Positions 52,441-61,171 of a stretch of DNA of 64,000 nt are shown piece after piece; positions within the stretch are counted from its first letter, which is position 1, and every line of letters starts with the position of its first letter. The DNA is from JAHHTP01 sp964587555 (GTDB taxonomy: Bacteria; Bacillota; Clostridia; Oscillospirales; Ruminococcaceae). Made by a program: the position numbers and the translations under genes. Under the pieces are notes generated by a model that searched no databases, was not told the DNA's origin, and worked only from the letters and a program-made list of their open reading frames with translations. The DNA lies in NCBI GenBank assembly GCA_964587555.1, contig CAZPLR010000003.1:16419-80418 (forward strand), read 5' to 3'.

Positions 52441-53988
52441 CTATCTTATCTGCGCGGCGCCGGCGGTTATCTCCGCTGCCGCGCGCAGGATGATCTCTTT
52501 CTCTGAAAACGGCTCCTTTACGCCGCGAACAAGCTGATAATTCTCATGCCCTTTCCCGGCAAATACGATCATATCCCCCGGCTTATGGGTCCGGATTGCA
52601 TAACGCACCGCATCAGCACGATCTGGAATGCCGATATACGGCGCGCCCGCTTTTGCAAGCACCGCCGCAATCTCATCGATAATCTGCTGCGGCGGTTCAA
52701 AATCTGGATTATCCGACGTAATAATCGAAAAATCGGCGTATTCCGCCGCAACCTCCCCCAACGGGACGCGGCGCAGCCGGCTCCTTCCGCCAACCGATCC
52801 AAATACAACGACCAGCCTTTCAAAGCGGTACTCCCGCAGCGTTTGCAGCAAGCTTTTCAAGCTCAGCGCATTATGCGCAAAATCGATGATGACCGTCGCG
52901 TCAGGCAAGGCGTCGACCAGCTCCACCCTTCCCGCGACTGCGGCGGAGCTTAACGCCTCCCCAATCGTTTCCGGATGCGCAGGCTCTCCCCGCAGCGACA
53001 ACACCCGCCTGCAAACAGCCAAAACGGCAAGCGCGTTATAAACCGAAAATTCACCCGGCTGGCTGACCGCAAAGCGCCGCTTTTCTCCAAACCCGTCGGT
53101 ATCAAAACCGATGCCAAGCCGCGTCCGGCTCTGCCACGGCATAAGATTCTCCGCGCGCCAATCGGCTTTTTCGCGCAGCGCAAAGGTCTGTACCAGCGCG
53201 CCCGCCTCCTTAGCCGCAGCAATCATCCGCCCGGCCGCCGCGTCGTCCGCGTTGATGACCGCGTAACGGCTCTGTGCAAACAACTGCGCCTTACAGGCAG
53301 CGTACTCCTCCATGGATCCATGTTCCTTTGGACCGATGTGATCGGGCGAAAGATTGGTGAATACACCGATATCAAAAACAAGACCGTCGGTACGATGGTG
53401 CTTTACGCCAATGGAGCTGACCTCCATCACAACGCACTGCGCGCCCTCCTGCCGCACCTCGTGGAAAATACGCGCAAGCTCGTAGCTTTCCGGGGTTGTG
53501 TTAATTCCCGGCGTTGTCTTTCCGCGGAAAGAAACGCCGTTTGTGCCGATACAACAGGTCGAAATCCCCAGCGCGTTCAAGGTTGCGGCGGCAAGATTGG
53601 CAATCGTCGTTTTTCCTTTGGTTCCGGTGACCCCAATCAGACACAGGTTTCTCTCCGGATGATGAAAAAAGCCGCGGGAAAGCGCGGAAAGCGCGACGCG
53701 GCTGTTTGGAACGACAAGCTGCAGCGCATCGTTTTCCAGCGGCAGCCTTTCCTCCACCACAAACGCCCGGCAGCCTCTTTCATACGCGCTCTGCGCGTAG
53801 CGATGTCCATCGGATATCTCGCCCCGGATGCAAACAAAAAGCTTTCCGTGCGACGCCTTTCTGGAATCATATACGATATCGCTGATCCGTACCTGCGAGA
53901 GCGCAGTCTCCTCCCAACTTGAAAGAAAGGAAAAGCCCTCCAATATACTGCTCAATAAAACGCCCTGACAATTTTCTTCTATGACCAT
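52441..53988 (-). CDS. MurE-like UDP-MurNAc-tripeptide ligase (divergent)
   Basis: The 515-residue Mur ligase has all three domains, with the P-loop GVTGTKGKTT (119-128), the carbamoyl-Lys region EEYAACKAQLF (229-239) and GRVELVDA (353-360). The amino-acid selecting motif is DNPD (426-429), not DNPR of diaminopimelate enzymes; Lys enzymes such as S. aureus MurE have DNPA. The usual DYAHTPDS is DFAHNALS. It may be a Lys-type MurE, or a paralogue acting on another precursor. The ATG at 53986-53988 is one base after the sugar transferase stop. Confidence 0.85.
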   Translation of the reverse strand: MVIEENCQGVLLSSILEGFSFLSSWEETALSQVRISDIVYDSRKASHGKLFVCIRGEISDGHRYAQSAYERGCRAFVVEERLPLENDALQLVVPNSRVALSALSRGFFHHPERNLCLIGVTGTKGKTTIANLAAATLNALGISTCCIGTNGVSFRGKTTPGINTTPESYELARIFHEVRQEGAQCVVMEVSSIGVKHHRTDGLVFDIGVFTNLSPDHIGPKEHGSMEEYAACKAQLFAQSRYAVINADDAAAGRMIAAAKEAGALVQTFALREKADWRAENLMPWQSRTRLGIGFDTDGFGEKRRFAVSQPGEFSVYNALAVLAVCRRVLSLRGEPAHPETIGEALSSAAVAGRVELVDALPDATVIIDFAHNALSLKSLLQTLREYRFERLVVVFGSVGGRSRLRRVPLGEVAAEYADFSIITSDNPDFEPPQQIIDEIAAVLAKAGAPYIGIPDRADAVRYAIRTHKPGDMIVFAGKGHENYQLVRGVKEPFSEKEIILRAAAEITAGAAQIR

Positions 53989-53989
53989 T

Positions 53990-55393
53990 TTACTTCTCTT
54001 TCTCTGTTTTCTCCGTAAATTCCGTATGCTGCGTCTCATCAAAGCCTTCGGTGCTATCCGATTTAAAGAACACCAAGATCGTCTGGAAGATAATCATAAT
54101 ATCCTCCCAGATGCTGTACCGCTCGATATACATCAAATCAAGCATCAGCTTATCACGCGGAGTGGTATTATATTTTCCCATGATCTGCGCAAGCCCGGTA
54201 AGCCCCGCCTTTGCGCGCAGCCGGAACTGAAATTCTGGAATATCCTTATAATACTCTTTTGCGATGCTCGGACGCTCCGGACGCGGCCCGACCACGCTCA
54301 TCTGCCCGCAAAACACATTAAAAAGCTGCGGCAGCTCGTCCATTCGAATTTTACGCAGCACCTTGCCGACCGGCGTAACGCGGTCGTCATCCTTTTTGCA
54401 GAGCTGCGCGACGCCGGTTTTCTCTGCGTCGGTGCGCATCGTGCGGAATTTCAGTACGAAGAACACGTTGCCATCGCGGGTTAAGCGCTCCTGCTTATAA
54501 AACACCGGCCCGCCGTCGCATGCCTTGATCGCGATTGCGGAAACCAGCATGATCGGGCTGGTGATGATAATGCCCAGCACCGAAACAACCAGATCAAGCG
54601 CGCGTTTGACCGCCCGCTGCTCCATCGTCAATCCCTTGAACGAGGAGGATAGCATCGAAAGATCGTCAAGTAAAAAATGCTTGCTGCAATTGACCACCAC
54701 ATCCGGCAGCTCGGTTGTCATATACACATCTTTATGATGCTTATAGGAATAGTCGATAATTTCCGCCTTTTTCGCGGCGCTGACATCCATGATAAACACC
54801 GTCTGCGCATCCTTCACAGCCTGATGCCAATCCGGATCGTCGCAGGAAATCACCCGCTTGACCGCAAACTCCTTCTTATACCGCCGGAATTTGCGCAGAT
54901 ATCCCCGCTGCTCGTCGAGATCCCGCACGATCATCAAACAGTTTTCTGGCGGATTATGCTTAAAGTAAAGATTATGCGCCAAATAGGTCAACAAAAAAGC
55001 GAGGATCAACTGGAAGATGATAATCAGCAGCACAACGTCGATATCGGTAAATTGCAGATGCTCATGCTTATACCGGTTGACGTTCATGATCTCCAGCTCG
55101 AAATAGGTGACAAAATCGGTGATAACCGTCGAGATCATCATCGCGATGATAATATCGCGCGGCCGCTTGCGCCCGATCGCAAAACCGCCGTAAATGCGGG
55201 ACATACATAGCGCTAAAACAACATAGGTCGTGATAGTAATCGCCGCAGTACGCGACGCGCGCAGAATTTGCGGGTTATTGATCGAAAAAAAACCGAAAAA
55301 CAACAGGAAATTTCCTGAGAACAGCAAAAAACGTATGACCGAAACGGTAAAGGTGTGTTTGGGAAAATATCCCTTTTCTTTCATCTCCGCCAT
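53990..55393 (-). CDS. Polyprenyl-phosphate sugar phosphotransferase (WbaP/WcaJ type)
   Basis: The 467-residue protein has four N-terminal membrane helices, a nucleotide-binding-like middle and the bacterial sugar transferase domain: VKRALDLVVSVLGIIIT, FVLKFRTMRTDAE, RMDELPQLFNVFCGQMSVVGPRPE. It would start a surface glycan by moving a sugar phosphate to undecaprenyl phosphate. No other glycosyltransferase genes are near, so the glycan locus is elsewhere. It lies one base before the MurE-like gene, linking glycan start to wall precursor synthesis. Confidence 0.9.
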   Translation of the reverse strand: MAEMKEKGYFPKHTFTVSVIRFLLFSGNFLLFFGFFSINNPQILRASRTAAITITTYVVLALCMSRIYGGFAIGRKRPRDIIIAMMISTVITDFVTYFELEIMNVNRYKHEHLQFTDIDVVLLIIIFQLILAFLLTYLAHNLYFKHNPPENCLMIVRDLDEQRGYLRKFRRYKKEFAVKRVISCDDPDWHQAVKDAQTVFIMDVSAAKKAEIIDYSYKHHKDVYMTTELPDVVVNCSKHFLLDDLSMLSSSFKGLTMEQRAVKRALDLVVSVLGIIITSPIMLVSAIAIKACDGGPVFYKQERLTRDGNVFFVLKFRTMRTDAEKTGVAQLCKKDDDRVTPVGKVLRKIRMDELPQLFNVFCGQMSVVGPRPERPSIAKEYYKDIPEFQFRLRAKAGLTGLAQIMGKYNTTPRDKLMLDLMYIERYSIWEDIMIIFQTILVFFKSDSTEGFDETQHTEFTEKTEKEK

Positions 55394-55441
55394 ATAAAGG
55401 TCCCTTTCCTTCCTCCCGGTATGGCTATGCCTGTACTATGC

Positions 55442-56956
55442 TTACTCCTGCTTTCGACGCCGGCGAATCAAGAAAAATATCTCGGCAGCAAGATACAGCA
55501 TAATAAAGCCTATCGCAAGCACAAACCCGACGCTCACCTTCACGCCCTTTTTCTCCGGCTGCGCAACAGTCTTTTCCTTCTGCGGCAGCGCGCTTACTTC
55601 GATAGACTGCTGGGGCGCGTCGAGCGCGACAAGCGTGGCGTCGTCCACCGAAAACGGATCGCCGCCGCATTTCAACGCCTGCATCGCAAAAATAGCAAGT
55701 ACAGTCGCAGCTTCGTTCTCAGCCCCGCCGCGCCGCATCGAAAAGCCGCCGGACACCTTCATATATTGCAGCAGCAGATCCGCATAGGTGATGCCTGCCT
55801 CGGAAAAATATATGTCATCAAACGGCAGGTCACAGCAGCACATCGCAATGATGATCCAACTGATCTGCTCGATAGAGCCGCCGCTCTCACCAAAAAACAT
55901 CTTGTCGCGCAGCACCGGATCCGAAAGAAAGCTGATCCCGTTCTGCACCGCACTGTCAACCGTCTCCAAATCCCGATAGGACTGAAGTGCGCAAAGCGTC
56001 TGCGCTGTGGTCAGCGGGTCGGCGTCCGAAAAATCATTCCGTGCAAAACCGCCGTCCTCCTGCTGTCTTTTTAACAGCGTCTGAATGATCGCGCGGCGGG
56101 AGAGACACACGCCGTCGTCTATTGTAAAGTCGGCGCTGTTATAAAGCCGCAGCACCGCGCACAAGACCCTTGTGTCGCACTGGTCCGGCTGCTTCATATT
56201 ACAAAGGCGCAAAAGATAATCAATTCCGCCGATATTTCGCGGCGAAAACCCGCTGTAAACACAGGCGTCCAGCGATCGGCAGAGCGCGCTCACGCTCGAA
56301 TCATCAATGGTTTTCAATTGGGTCAAAAGCACAATGTCCTCCGGCGTAGCGGAACGCTTTGCTACCCCAAGCGCAGTCACCGCAGAATTGCTTCCGCGCG
56401 TATGATTGCTATAAAGCCAACGGCAGGCAGTATCCAGCGAAACCTCCCAGCTGTCATCCCAGAAAAACGTTGTTTCCTTCCGCGCAGAAGCGGTGTTCCT
56501 CGCCATATCGGACAGATACGCATCATAGGAAAGCGTGTACGTCGCGCCGTCGCGCAGCGAAAGCGTTTCCAGCGCGTCAAGCTGCCGCACCTCGTCATCC
56601 TTAGTCAGCAGCACCGAAAAACTGCTTTTTGTGCCATACGAGCCGTTTTTCAGCCGCGTGTTGTCGGCGTAGCGCACCGCTATAATCAATCCCTCCTGTA
56701 CGGCAAAGCTCCGGATCAGACCTCTTTCCTTCGCCGCGCACAGCAGATCACACAAATCCGCAGGCTTTTGCAGCGTGAACGTTTCCTTTTGAAAATAGTA
56801 GGAGTGATTGATGGATTCGTATGCGCTGAAGCGCACCGTGATCGTTTCCTCCTCCGATGACACAGAAGCAGAAACGGCGGATGGCGTCACGGTAAAAATG
56901 GAAAGCAAAAGCAGCAAAAGTCCCGCTGCAAGCAGCCGTTTTTTCCTTTGAAGCAT
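55442..56956 (-). CDS. Surface protein with prenyltransferase-like toroid and C-terminal anchor
   Basis: The 504-residue protein has a signal peptide (about 1-30) and a small N-terminal beta domain with some DUF4430 character. An alpha-alpha toroid of the prenyltransferase/squalene-oxidase repeat type follows (QQEDGGFARNDFSDADPLTT, YMKVSGGFSMRRGG). A C-terminal membrane helix with RRRRK tail ends it, without an LPxTG motif. The QEDGGF-type repeats are kept, but the Asp-rich catalytic motif of true cyclases is not seen, so it probably binds something. It has its own promoter and leads into the sugar transferase gene 48 bases later. Confidence 0.75.
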   Translation of the reverse strand: MLQRKKRLLAAGLLLLLLSIFTVTPSAVSASVSSEEETITVRFSAYESINHSYYFQKETFTLQKPADLCDLLCAAKERGLIRSFAVQEGLIIAVRYADNTRLKNGSYGTKSSFSVLLTKDDEVRQLDALETLSLRDGATYTLSYDAYLSDMARNTASARKETTFFWDDSWEVSLDTACRWLYSNHTRGSNSAVTALGVAKRSATPEDIVLLTQLKTIDDSSVSALCRSLDACVYSGFSPRNIGGIDYLLRLCNMKQPDQCDTRVLCAVLRLYNSADFTIDDGVCLSRRAIIQTLLKRQQEDGGFARNDFSDADPLTTAQTLCALQSYRDLETVDSAVQNGISFLSDPVLRDKMFFGESGGSIEQISWIIIAMCCCDLPFDDIYFSEAGITYADLLLQYMKVSGGFSMRRGGAENEAATVLAIFAMQALKCGGDPFSVDDATLVALDAPQQSIEVSALPQKEKTVAQPEKKGVKVSVGFVLAIGFIMLYLAAEIFFLIRRRRKQE

Positions 56957-56998
56957 TCCATCACCGCCCTTTAACGCATTTCGTCGACCTTAATTTCT

Positions 56999-57027
56999 AT
57001 TATAGCTTATCTTTATCAAAAAGTCTA
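56999..57027 (-). promoter_or_regulatory. Promoter of the envelope operon
   Basis: TAGACT (57022-57027) and a perfect TATAAT (56999-57004) have a 17-base spacer on the minus strand, 42 bases before the toroid-protein start. Confidence 0.7.
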
Positions 57028-57059
57028 CACGTTTTGTAAAATTTGGTGATTATTTTTTG

Positions 57060-58550
57060 TTATTCTTCCCCGCCCAAATGTCCGACAACATCCTGCGGAT
57101 CATCGACCTTATCCAGCGGGATCCGCACAGTAACGCAGGTACCGACATCCAATTCGCTTTCAATATCCATATATCCGCCGTGCATGGAAACGATCTCATT
57201 TGCCACCGCAAGTCCAATGCCGGAGCCGCGGCGGGTATTATTTGCCTTAAAAAATTTCTCCTTCACGCGCGGCAGATCCTGTCGGGAAATACCGCATCCG
57301 GTATCGGCGATGCGAATGGTGAAAAGCTCTCCCTCCTGTCCCGCCTCGACCGTAACGGCGTCGCCCGCGTCAGAATATTTTAACGCGTTATCGATGATAT
57401 TGATAAACACCTGCCGCAGGCGGTTGCGGTCGCCGGTGATAACGGCGACGTCCATCGGCTCTTCATAGATGAGCCTTTTATTCTCCTGCTTTGCGCGTTC
57501 GGTGAAAATCAGCACCGCGTCGGAAAGCTCCGCGACAAGGTCGAGCTTTTCCTTCACAAGCGTAAAACGGCCGTTCTGCATCCGCGAGAAATCAAGCAGC
57601 TCTTCGACCATGCCGGAAAGACGGTCTGTCTCGTTCATGATGACATGCATTCCCTTTTGCATGGTCTGCTGATCGTAAGGCAGGTCATTAAGCGTTTCCG
57701 CCCAGCCGCGAATTGCGGTAAGCGGAGTGCGCAGCTCATGCGACACCGAGGAAATAAACTCATTTTTCATCTGCTCGGCGGCGGCCAATTCATCCGCCAT
57801 ATCGTTGATGCGGTCGCAAAGCTCGCCAAGCTCGTCATTGCTTTTTTTCACCAGACGGGTCGACATATCGCCGGAGGCATATTTTTTCGCTGCCACGCCG
57901 ACCTCCCGCACCGGCAGAACGATCGAGCGGACAAAATAAAGTCCCGAAACGGTGACAAGCAGCATAACTCCGGTCGCCACAGCGATATAGATGCAGATGA
58001 AAAGCCAAATGTTTTGATCAATCTTGGTCAAGGAGACCACATACCGCACCGCGCAATATTCGCTGTTCAGGTAAGGCACAAGCACCGAGATCGCTAATAT
58101 CTTTTCGCCGTTCTCCGCATATCCGATATACCGCCCCATACCGTTGGAGCTTGTGAGAGCACTGTCAAAATCCGGCATCGACTGCGGCGTGCTGTAGGCA
58201 AAGCCGGTAGAGGAAAGCACAATCTCACCCTCGTGATTGATGGCGTAAACAGCCATTTTACTCTTATCCGTAAACTCCTCAATCTGAGCGCGAAATTCCC
58301 GATTGAAATTAGAAGTGGAATCCTCGCTGTTGCGCAAAAGCAGAGAAGAAACGGTATTCGCGCGGGAAATCACCGCCTGCTGGGCAGTGTTATAATAAAA
58401 GTTGACAAGCAGCGTAGAAAGCAAAACGCCGGCAATAAGCAGTATGCCCAATTCAACGCAAAGCGTATTGAGGATCCAGCGGCGCGTGATGCTTATGTGG
58501 TGCATTCGTTTTCTTTTTTTCGGCGCTGCTTCCTCGTTTAATCCTGCCAT
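57060..58550 (-). CDS. Sensor histidine kinase
   Basis: The 496-residue kinase has two membrane helices (about 27-50 and 181-206) around an outside sensor domain, then HAMP (about 207-260), the phosphorylated His271 in SHELRTPLTAI and an ATPase domain (NIIDNALKYSDA, DTGCGI, GSGIGLAVANEI). This is the PhoR/WalK general type. The ATG overlaps the response regulator stop by 13 bases. The signal is unknown, but the upstream lipoprotein could be an accessory sensor. Confidence 0.93.
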   Translation of the reverse strand: MAGLNEEAAPKKRKRMHHISITRRWILNTLCVELGILLIAGVLLSTLLVNFYYNTAQQAVISRANTVSSLLLRNSEDSTSNFNREFRAQIEEFTDKSKMAVYAINHEGEIVLSSTGFAYSTPQSMPDFDSALTSSNGMGRYIGYAENGEKILAISVLVPYLNSEYCAVRYVVSLTKIDQNIWLFICIYIAVATGVMLLVTVSGLYFVRSIVLPVREVGVAAKKYASGDMSTRLVKKSNDELGELCDRINDMADELAAAEQMKNEFISSVSHELRTPLTAIRGWAETLNDLPYDQQTMQKGMHVIMNETDRLSGMVEELLDFSRMQNGRFTLVKEKLDLVAELSDAVLIFTERAKQENKRLIYEEPMDVAVITGDRNRLRQVFINIIDNALKYSDAGDAVTVEAGQEGELFTIRIADTGCGISRQDLPRVKEKFFKANNTRRGSGIGLAVANEIVSMHGGYMDIESELDVGTCVTVRIPLDKVDDPQDVVGHLGGEE

Positions 58551-59233
58551 TTATATCCATATCCCCAAACCGTCTGAATATGCTTTGGATTCGACGGCTC
58601 ATCCTCGACCTTCATGCGCAGCCGACGGATATTTACGTCGATGATCTTAATGTCGCCGTAGTAATTCGTCCCCCAGATATGATCCAAGATCGCGCTGCGC
58701 TCCAGCGCCGTATTGCGGTTACTCAAGAAAAACTCCATGATCTGGTATTCCACCTGCGTCAAATCGATCGGTCTGCCGTTTTTGGTGAGGCTTCTGCTTT
58801 TTAGGTTAAGCACAAACTCCCCGGAGCGAATCTCCTGTGAAGCCACCTGCGGCTTGTTGGTCATGCTGACCCTGCGATATACCGCGTCTACGCGGGCAAG
58901 CAGTTCGCTCGGCGAAAACGGCTTTGTGATATAATCGTCCGCGCCGATCATCAGCCCGCGCACCTTATCCATCTCCTGCGTTTTTGCAGTAAGCATAATA
59001 ATCCCCAAATTCTCGCTCTGCGCGCGCAGCTGCTTGCATACCGCAAAGCCGTCGATCCCCGGCATCATGACGTCCAGCAGCACTACATCGAAGTTGCCGT
59101 TTTCCTTTACAAAGACCTTCAGCGCGTCCTCCCCGCAGTTGACATCCACCACGTCGTAGCCGCTGCGCTTTAGGTTAATCACCTCAAAATCGCGGATAGC
59201 GTCCTCGTCCTCACAGACCAAAATCTTCTTCAT
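58538..59233 (-). CDS. OmpR/PhoB-type response regulator
   Basis: The 231-residue protein has a receiver domain with phospho-acceptor Asp54 (VVLLDVMMPG), Thr82 and the Lys region, then a winged-helix DNA-binding domain (IDVNIRRLRMKVEDEP). It is the partner of the kinase that follows. The ATG at 59231-59233 follows AAAGGGAAG. Confidence 0.95.
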   Translation of the reverse strand: MKKILVCEDEDAIRDFEVINLKRSGYDVVDVNCGEDALKVFVKENGNFDVVLLDVMMPGIDGFAVCKQLRAQSENLGIIMLTAKTQEMDKVRGLMIGADDYITKPFSPSELLARVDAVYRRVSMTNKPQVASQEIRSGEFVLNLKSRSLTKNGRPIDLTQVEYQIMEFFLSNRNTALERSAILDHIWGTNYYGDIKIIDVNIRRLRMKVEDEPSNPKHIQTVWGYGYKWQD

Positions 59234-59266
59234 TTTCTTCCCTTTCTTCCATTTTTCTTTTCATTC

Positions 59267-60640
59267 TTAATTCAACAGATACAAGCTTTTCTGGATCGTG
59301 CTTTCGCTAAGCGCAAGATCTGAAATACGGTTATGTGAATAATACAAAAATACAAGCTTACCGCTTACCTCGATCACGCTGTACTTGCTGTGCAGTCCCT
59401 GCGGCTGATAGTCCGAACGGCTCATCACCCGCACCGAAAGCACCGGAACACCGCGTTCCCCCGTCTTACGGTCGTACTCGTAAAAGGTGATCTCATTGTC
59501 CGCGCTGGAAACCTCGGCGGTGACGACGCCTTCCCACCGGCTTGGCAGTTTAAACGCATAGCCGAGCGTATAATCGGTGTAGGTCAGGCATCCGCTGCGC
59601 CTGCCGGTACTGCTGTACTTGTACCAACTGGTAAAATAAAGCTGTTCATACCGCTCCTTCTGCTCATAGCCGGGAGCGATGACAAGCAGCGGTATCTCAT
59701 ACACCTGATCACGATCGATATCCTGCGAATAAATACCGGACTGACGCTGCGTTTCCAGCACGCGATTTTCCGCTTCCCTTTGCTCCGGATCAAAATAGAT
59801 CAGATTTTTGAGCATCCCATTTTCATCGCAGAATAATATCTCGCTGATAAACTGGCTGCCGCTGATCCCATCCAGATAAATTGCGGGCTTTCCATCGGAC
59901 AACTCCCCAATATTGATCGCCGAGTATTCGCTTGCCAGCGGAGACATGGATACGCTGTTGGCAGACAGGAAACTATTTCCAACCGCCTGTACCAACTGGG
60001 CGCTGACCTGCGAAGAAGCGGACGCGCTGTCCTCAGTCTTTGTGCCCGCCGCCGAAACCAGCTTGACGATTTCGCTGTTGCCGTCCTCGTCCAGATCGCA
60101 GATTTCATAGTTGAGCGCACGAAATTCATGCACTACCGAAAGGATATAATCTGCGAACCGATAGATCTGCACCTTTTTTTCGCTGGATCCAACATAGTTA
60201 TACCCCACCGCGAGATAGATTTCCTCGCCGGCGTGAAGCAGCTCGACCTTTTCCACCTCGTCGGCGTCAACGCCCATCTCATAAACCGAAACCCACTTTC
60301 CGTCCCGCTGATCCAAAATATTGATCCGGATCGGCAGCGTCACCGTAGTAGAGGAAGCGGCAGAATCGATCCGGTAAAACGCGACCGCCTCGTCGGTCGG
60401 CTCCTGATCGATATTGATCTGGGTGATGGCAGACTTATAGTCGCCCTTCTGCGGATAGACCAGTTCCATGCTTCCCGTGACGCTTTTGCTCAGCGCGTTG
60501 TATATTTCCTGCTTATCTCCCTCCAGCTGCGGCGGAGCAAGCATATTTTCCACGCCGACAAACGAGGTACACCCCGAAAGCTGCAAACAGATAAGCAGGC
60601 ATACGCAGAAAGCAAAAAGCCTGAAACAACGTTTTTGCAA
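59267..60640 (-). CDS. Unknown lipoprotein ahead of the two-component system
   Basis: The 457-residue lipoprotein (lipobox LQLSGC) has no recognised domain. It has calcium-loop-like Asp stretches, CDLDEDGNSEIVK and SQDIDRDQVYEIP, as in VCBS/FG-GAP-type beta propellers. The likely start is TTG at 60638-60640 with AAGGGG nine bases upstream; no in-frame ATG fits. It is the first gene of the lipoprotein-RR-HK operon and may modulate the kinase. Confidence 0.75.
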   Translation of the reverse strand: MQKRCFRLFAFCVCLLICLQLSGCTSFVGVENMLAPPQLEGDKQEIYNALSKSVTGSMELVYPQKGDYKSAITQINIDQEPTDEAVAFYRIDSAASSTTVTLPIRINILDQRDGKWVSVYEMGVDADEVEKVELLHAGEEIYLAVGYNYVGSSEKKVQIYRFADYILSVVHEFRALNYEICDLDEDGNSEIVKLVSAAGTKTEDSASASSQVSAQLVQAVGNSFLSANSVSMSPLASEYSAINIGELSDGKPAIYLDGISGSQFISEILFCDENGMLKNLIYFDPEQREAENRVLETQRQSGIYSQDIDRDQVYEIPLLVIAPGYEQKERYEQLYFTSWYKYSSTGRRSGCLTYTDYTLGYAFKLPSRWEGVVTAEVSSADNEITFYEYDRKTGERGVPVLSVRVMSRSDYQPQGLHSKYSVIEVSGKLVFLYYSHNRISDLALSESTIQKSLYLLN

Positions 60641-60682
60641 AGCATTCAGCCCCTTCTAAAAACAAATCCTGTCGTTTTTTCC

Positions 60683-60704
60683 ATCTCAGGCAAAAACCTG
60701 AGAT
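60683..60704. repeat. Hairpin in the leader of the lipoprotein operon
   Basis: atctcagg / cctgagat form a perfect 8-bp stem with a 6-base loop between the repeat unit and the lipoprotein start. No T tract is present on either strand. Confidence 0.6.
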
Positions 60705-60718
60705 CATATTCATTATAT

Positions 60719-60773
60719 CATATCGATGTTTGCCGTTAGGCAAACTCGGGATGATATCGCTTGCGATATCATC
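60719..60773. repeat. 55-bp direct repeat, left copy
   Basis: The unit contains two hairpins: gtttgcc/ggcaaac, and an 11-bp stem gatgatatcgc/gcgatatcatc with a 2-base loop. It is identical to 60874-60928 on the other side of the N run, so the unresolved stretch is probably a tandem array of this unit. Confidence 0.9.
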
Positions 60774-60873
60774 NNNNNNNNNNNNNNNNNNNNNNNNNNN
60801 NNNNNNNNNNNNNNNNNNNNNNNNNNNNNNNNNNNNNNNNNNNNNNNNNNNNNNNNNNNNNNNNNNNNNNNNN
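60774..60873. other. Assembly gap (100 N)
   Basis: Exactly 100 N join two copies of the same 55-bp repeat. This is a scaffold placeholder; true length is unknown. Confidence 0.98.
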
Positions 60874-60928
60874 CATATCGATGTTTGCCGTTAGGCAAAC
60901 TCGGGATGATATCGCTTGCGATATCATC
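60874..60928. repeat. 55-bp direct repeat, right copy
   Basis: Base-for-base identical to 60719-60773. It lies directly after the -10 box of the lipoprotein operon promoter, so the repeats are transcribed as part of the 5' leader. Confidence 0.9.
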
Positions 60929-60957
60929 ATTATACCATAAACGAACGCATTTGTACA
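60929..60957 (-). promoter_or_regulatory. Promoter of the lipoprotein-RR-HK operon
   Basis: TGTACA (60952-60957) and TATAAT (60929-60934) have a 17-base spacer on the minus strand. Its -10 box touches the right-hand repeat. Confidence 0.7.
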
Positions 60958-61007
60958 GTATCAAAAAAACTCCAAGCGTAACAAAAAAGTTACACCAAAA
61001 TCAAAAC

Positions 61008-61036
61008 GCCTCCGTGCCTTGGAAAAGCGCGGAGGC
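61008..61036 (-). terminator. Terminator after the LCP gene
   Basis: The stem gcctccg / cggaggc is followed on the minus strand by GTTTTGATTTTGG. It lies about 135 bases after the LCP stop. Confidence 0.65.
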
Positions 61037-61171
61037 TTCACTCTGCTGAAAAGACAACGAAAACCCGGCTCTCGCCTAACTGGATTCGGTGTAAAAGGAT
61101 TCCAGCCGGGCACAATACTTCCCAAGCCGCTGACAAGCGGGAGCAGCATCCCCTGCTTTGCTCTGCCGGGG

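Noticed and set aside
60719..60928. CRISPR array around the N gap
   Set aside because: The unit is 55 bases with two internal hairpins, only two copies are visible, no spacers can be seen, and no cas genes are nearby.
60713..61049. Frames that read through the N run
   Set aside because: They contain only unknown residues over the gap and are artefacts of the assembly placeholder.
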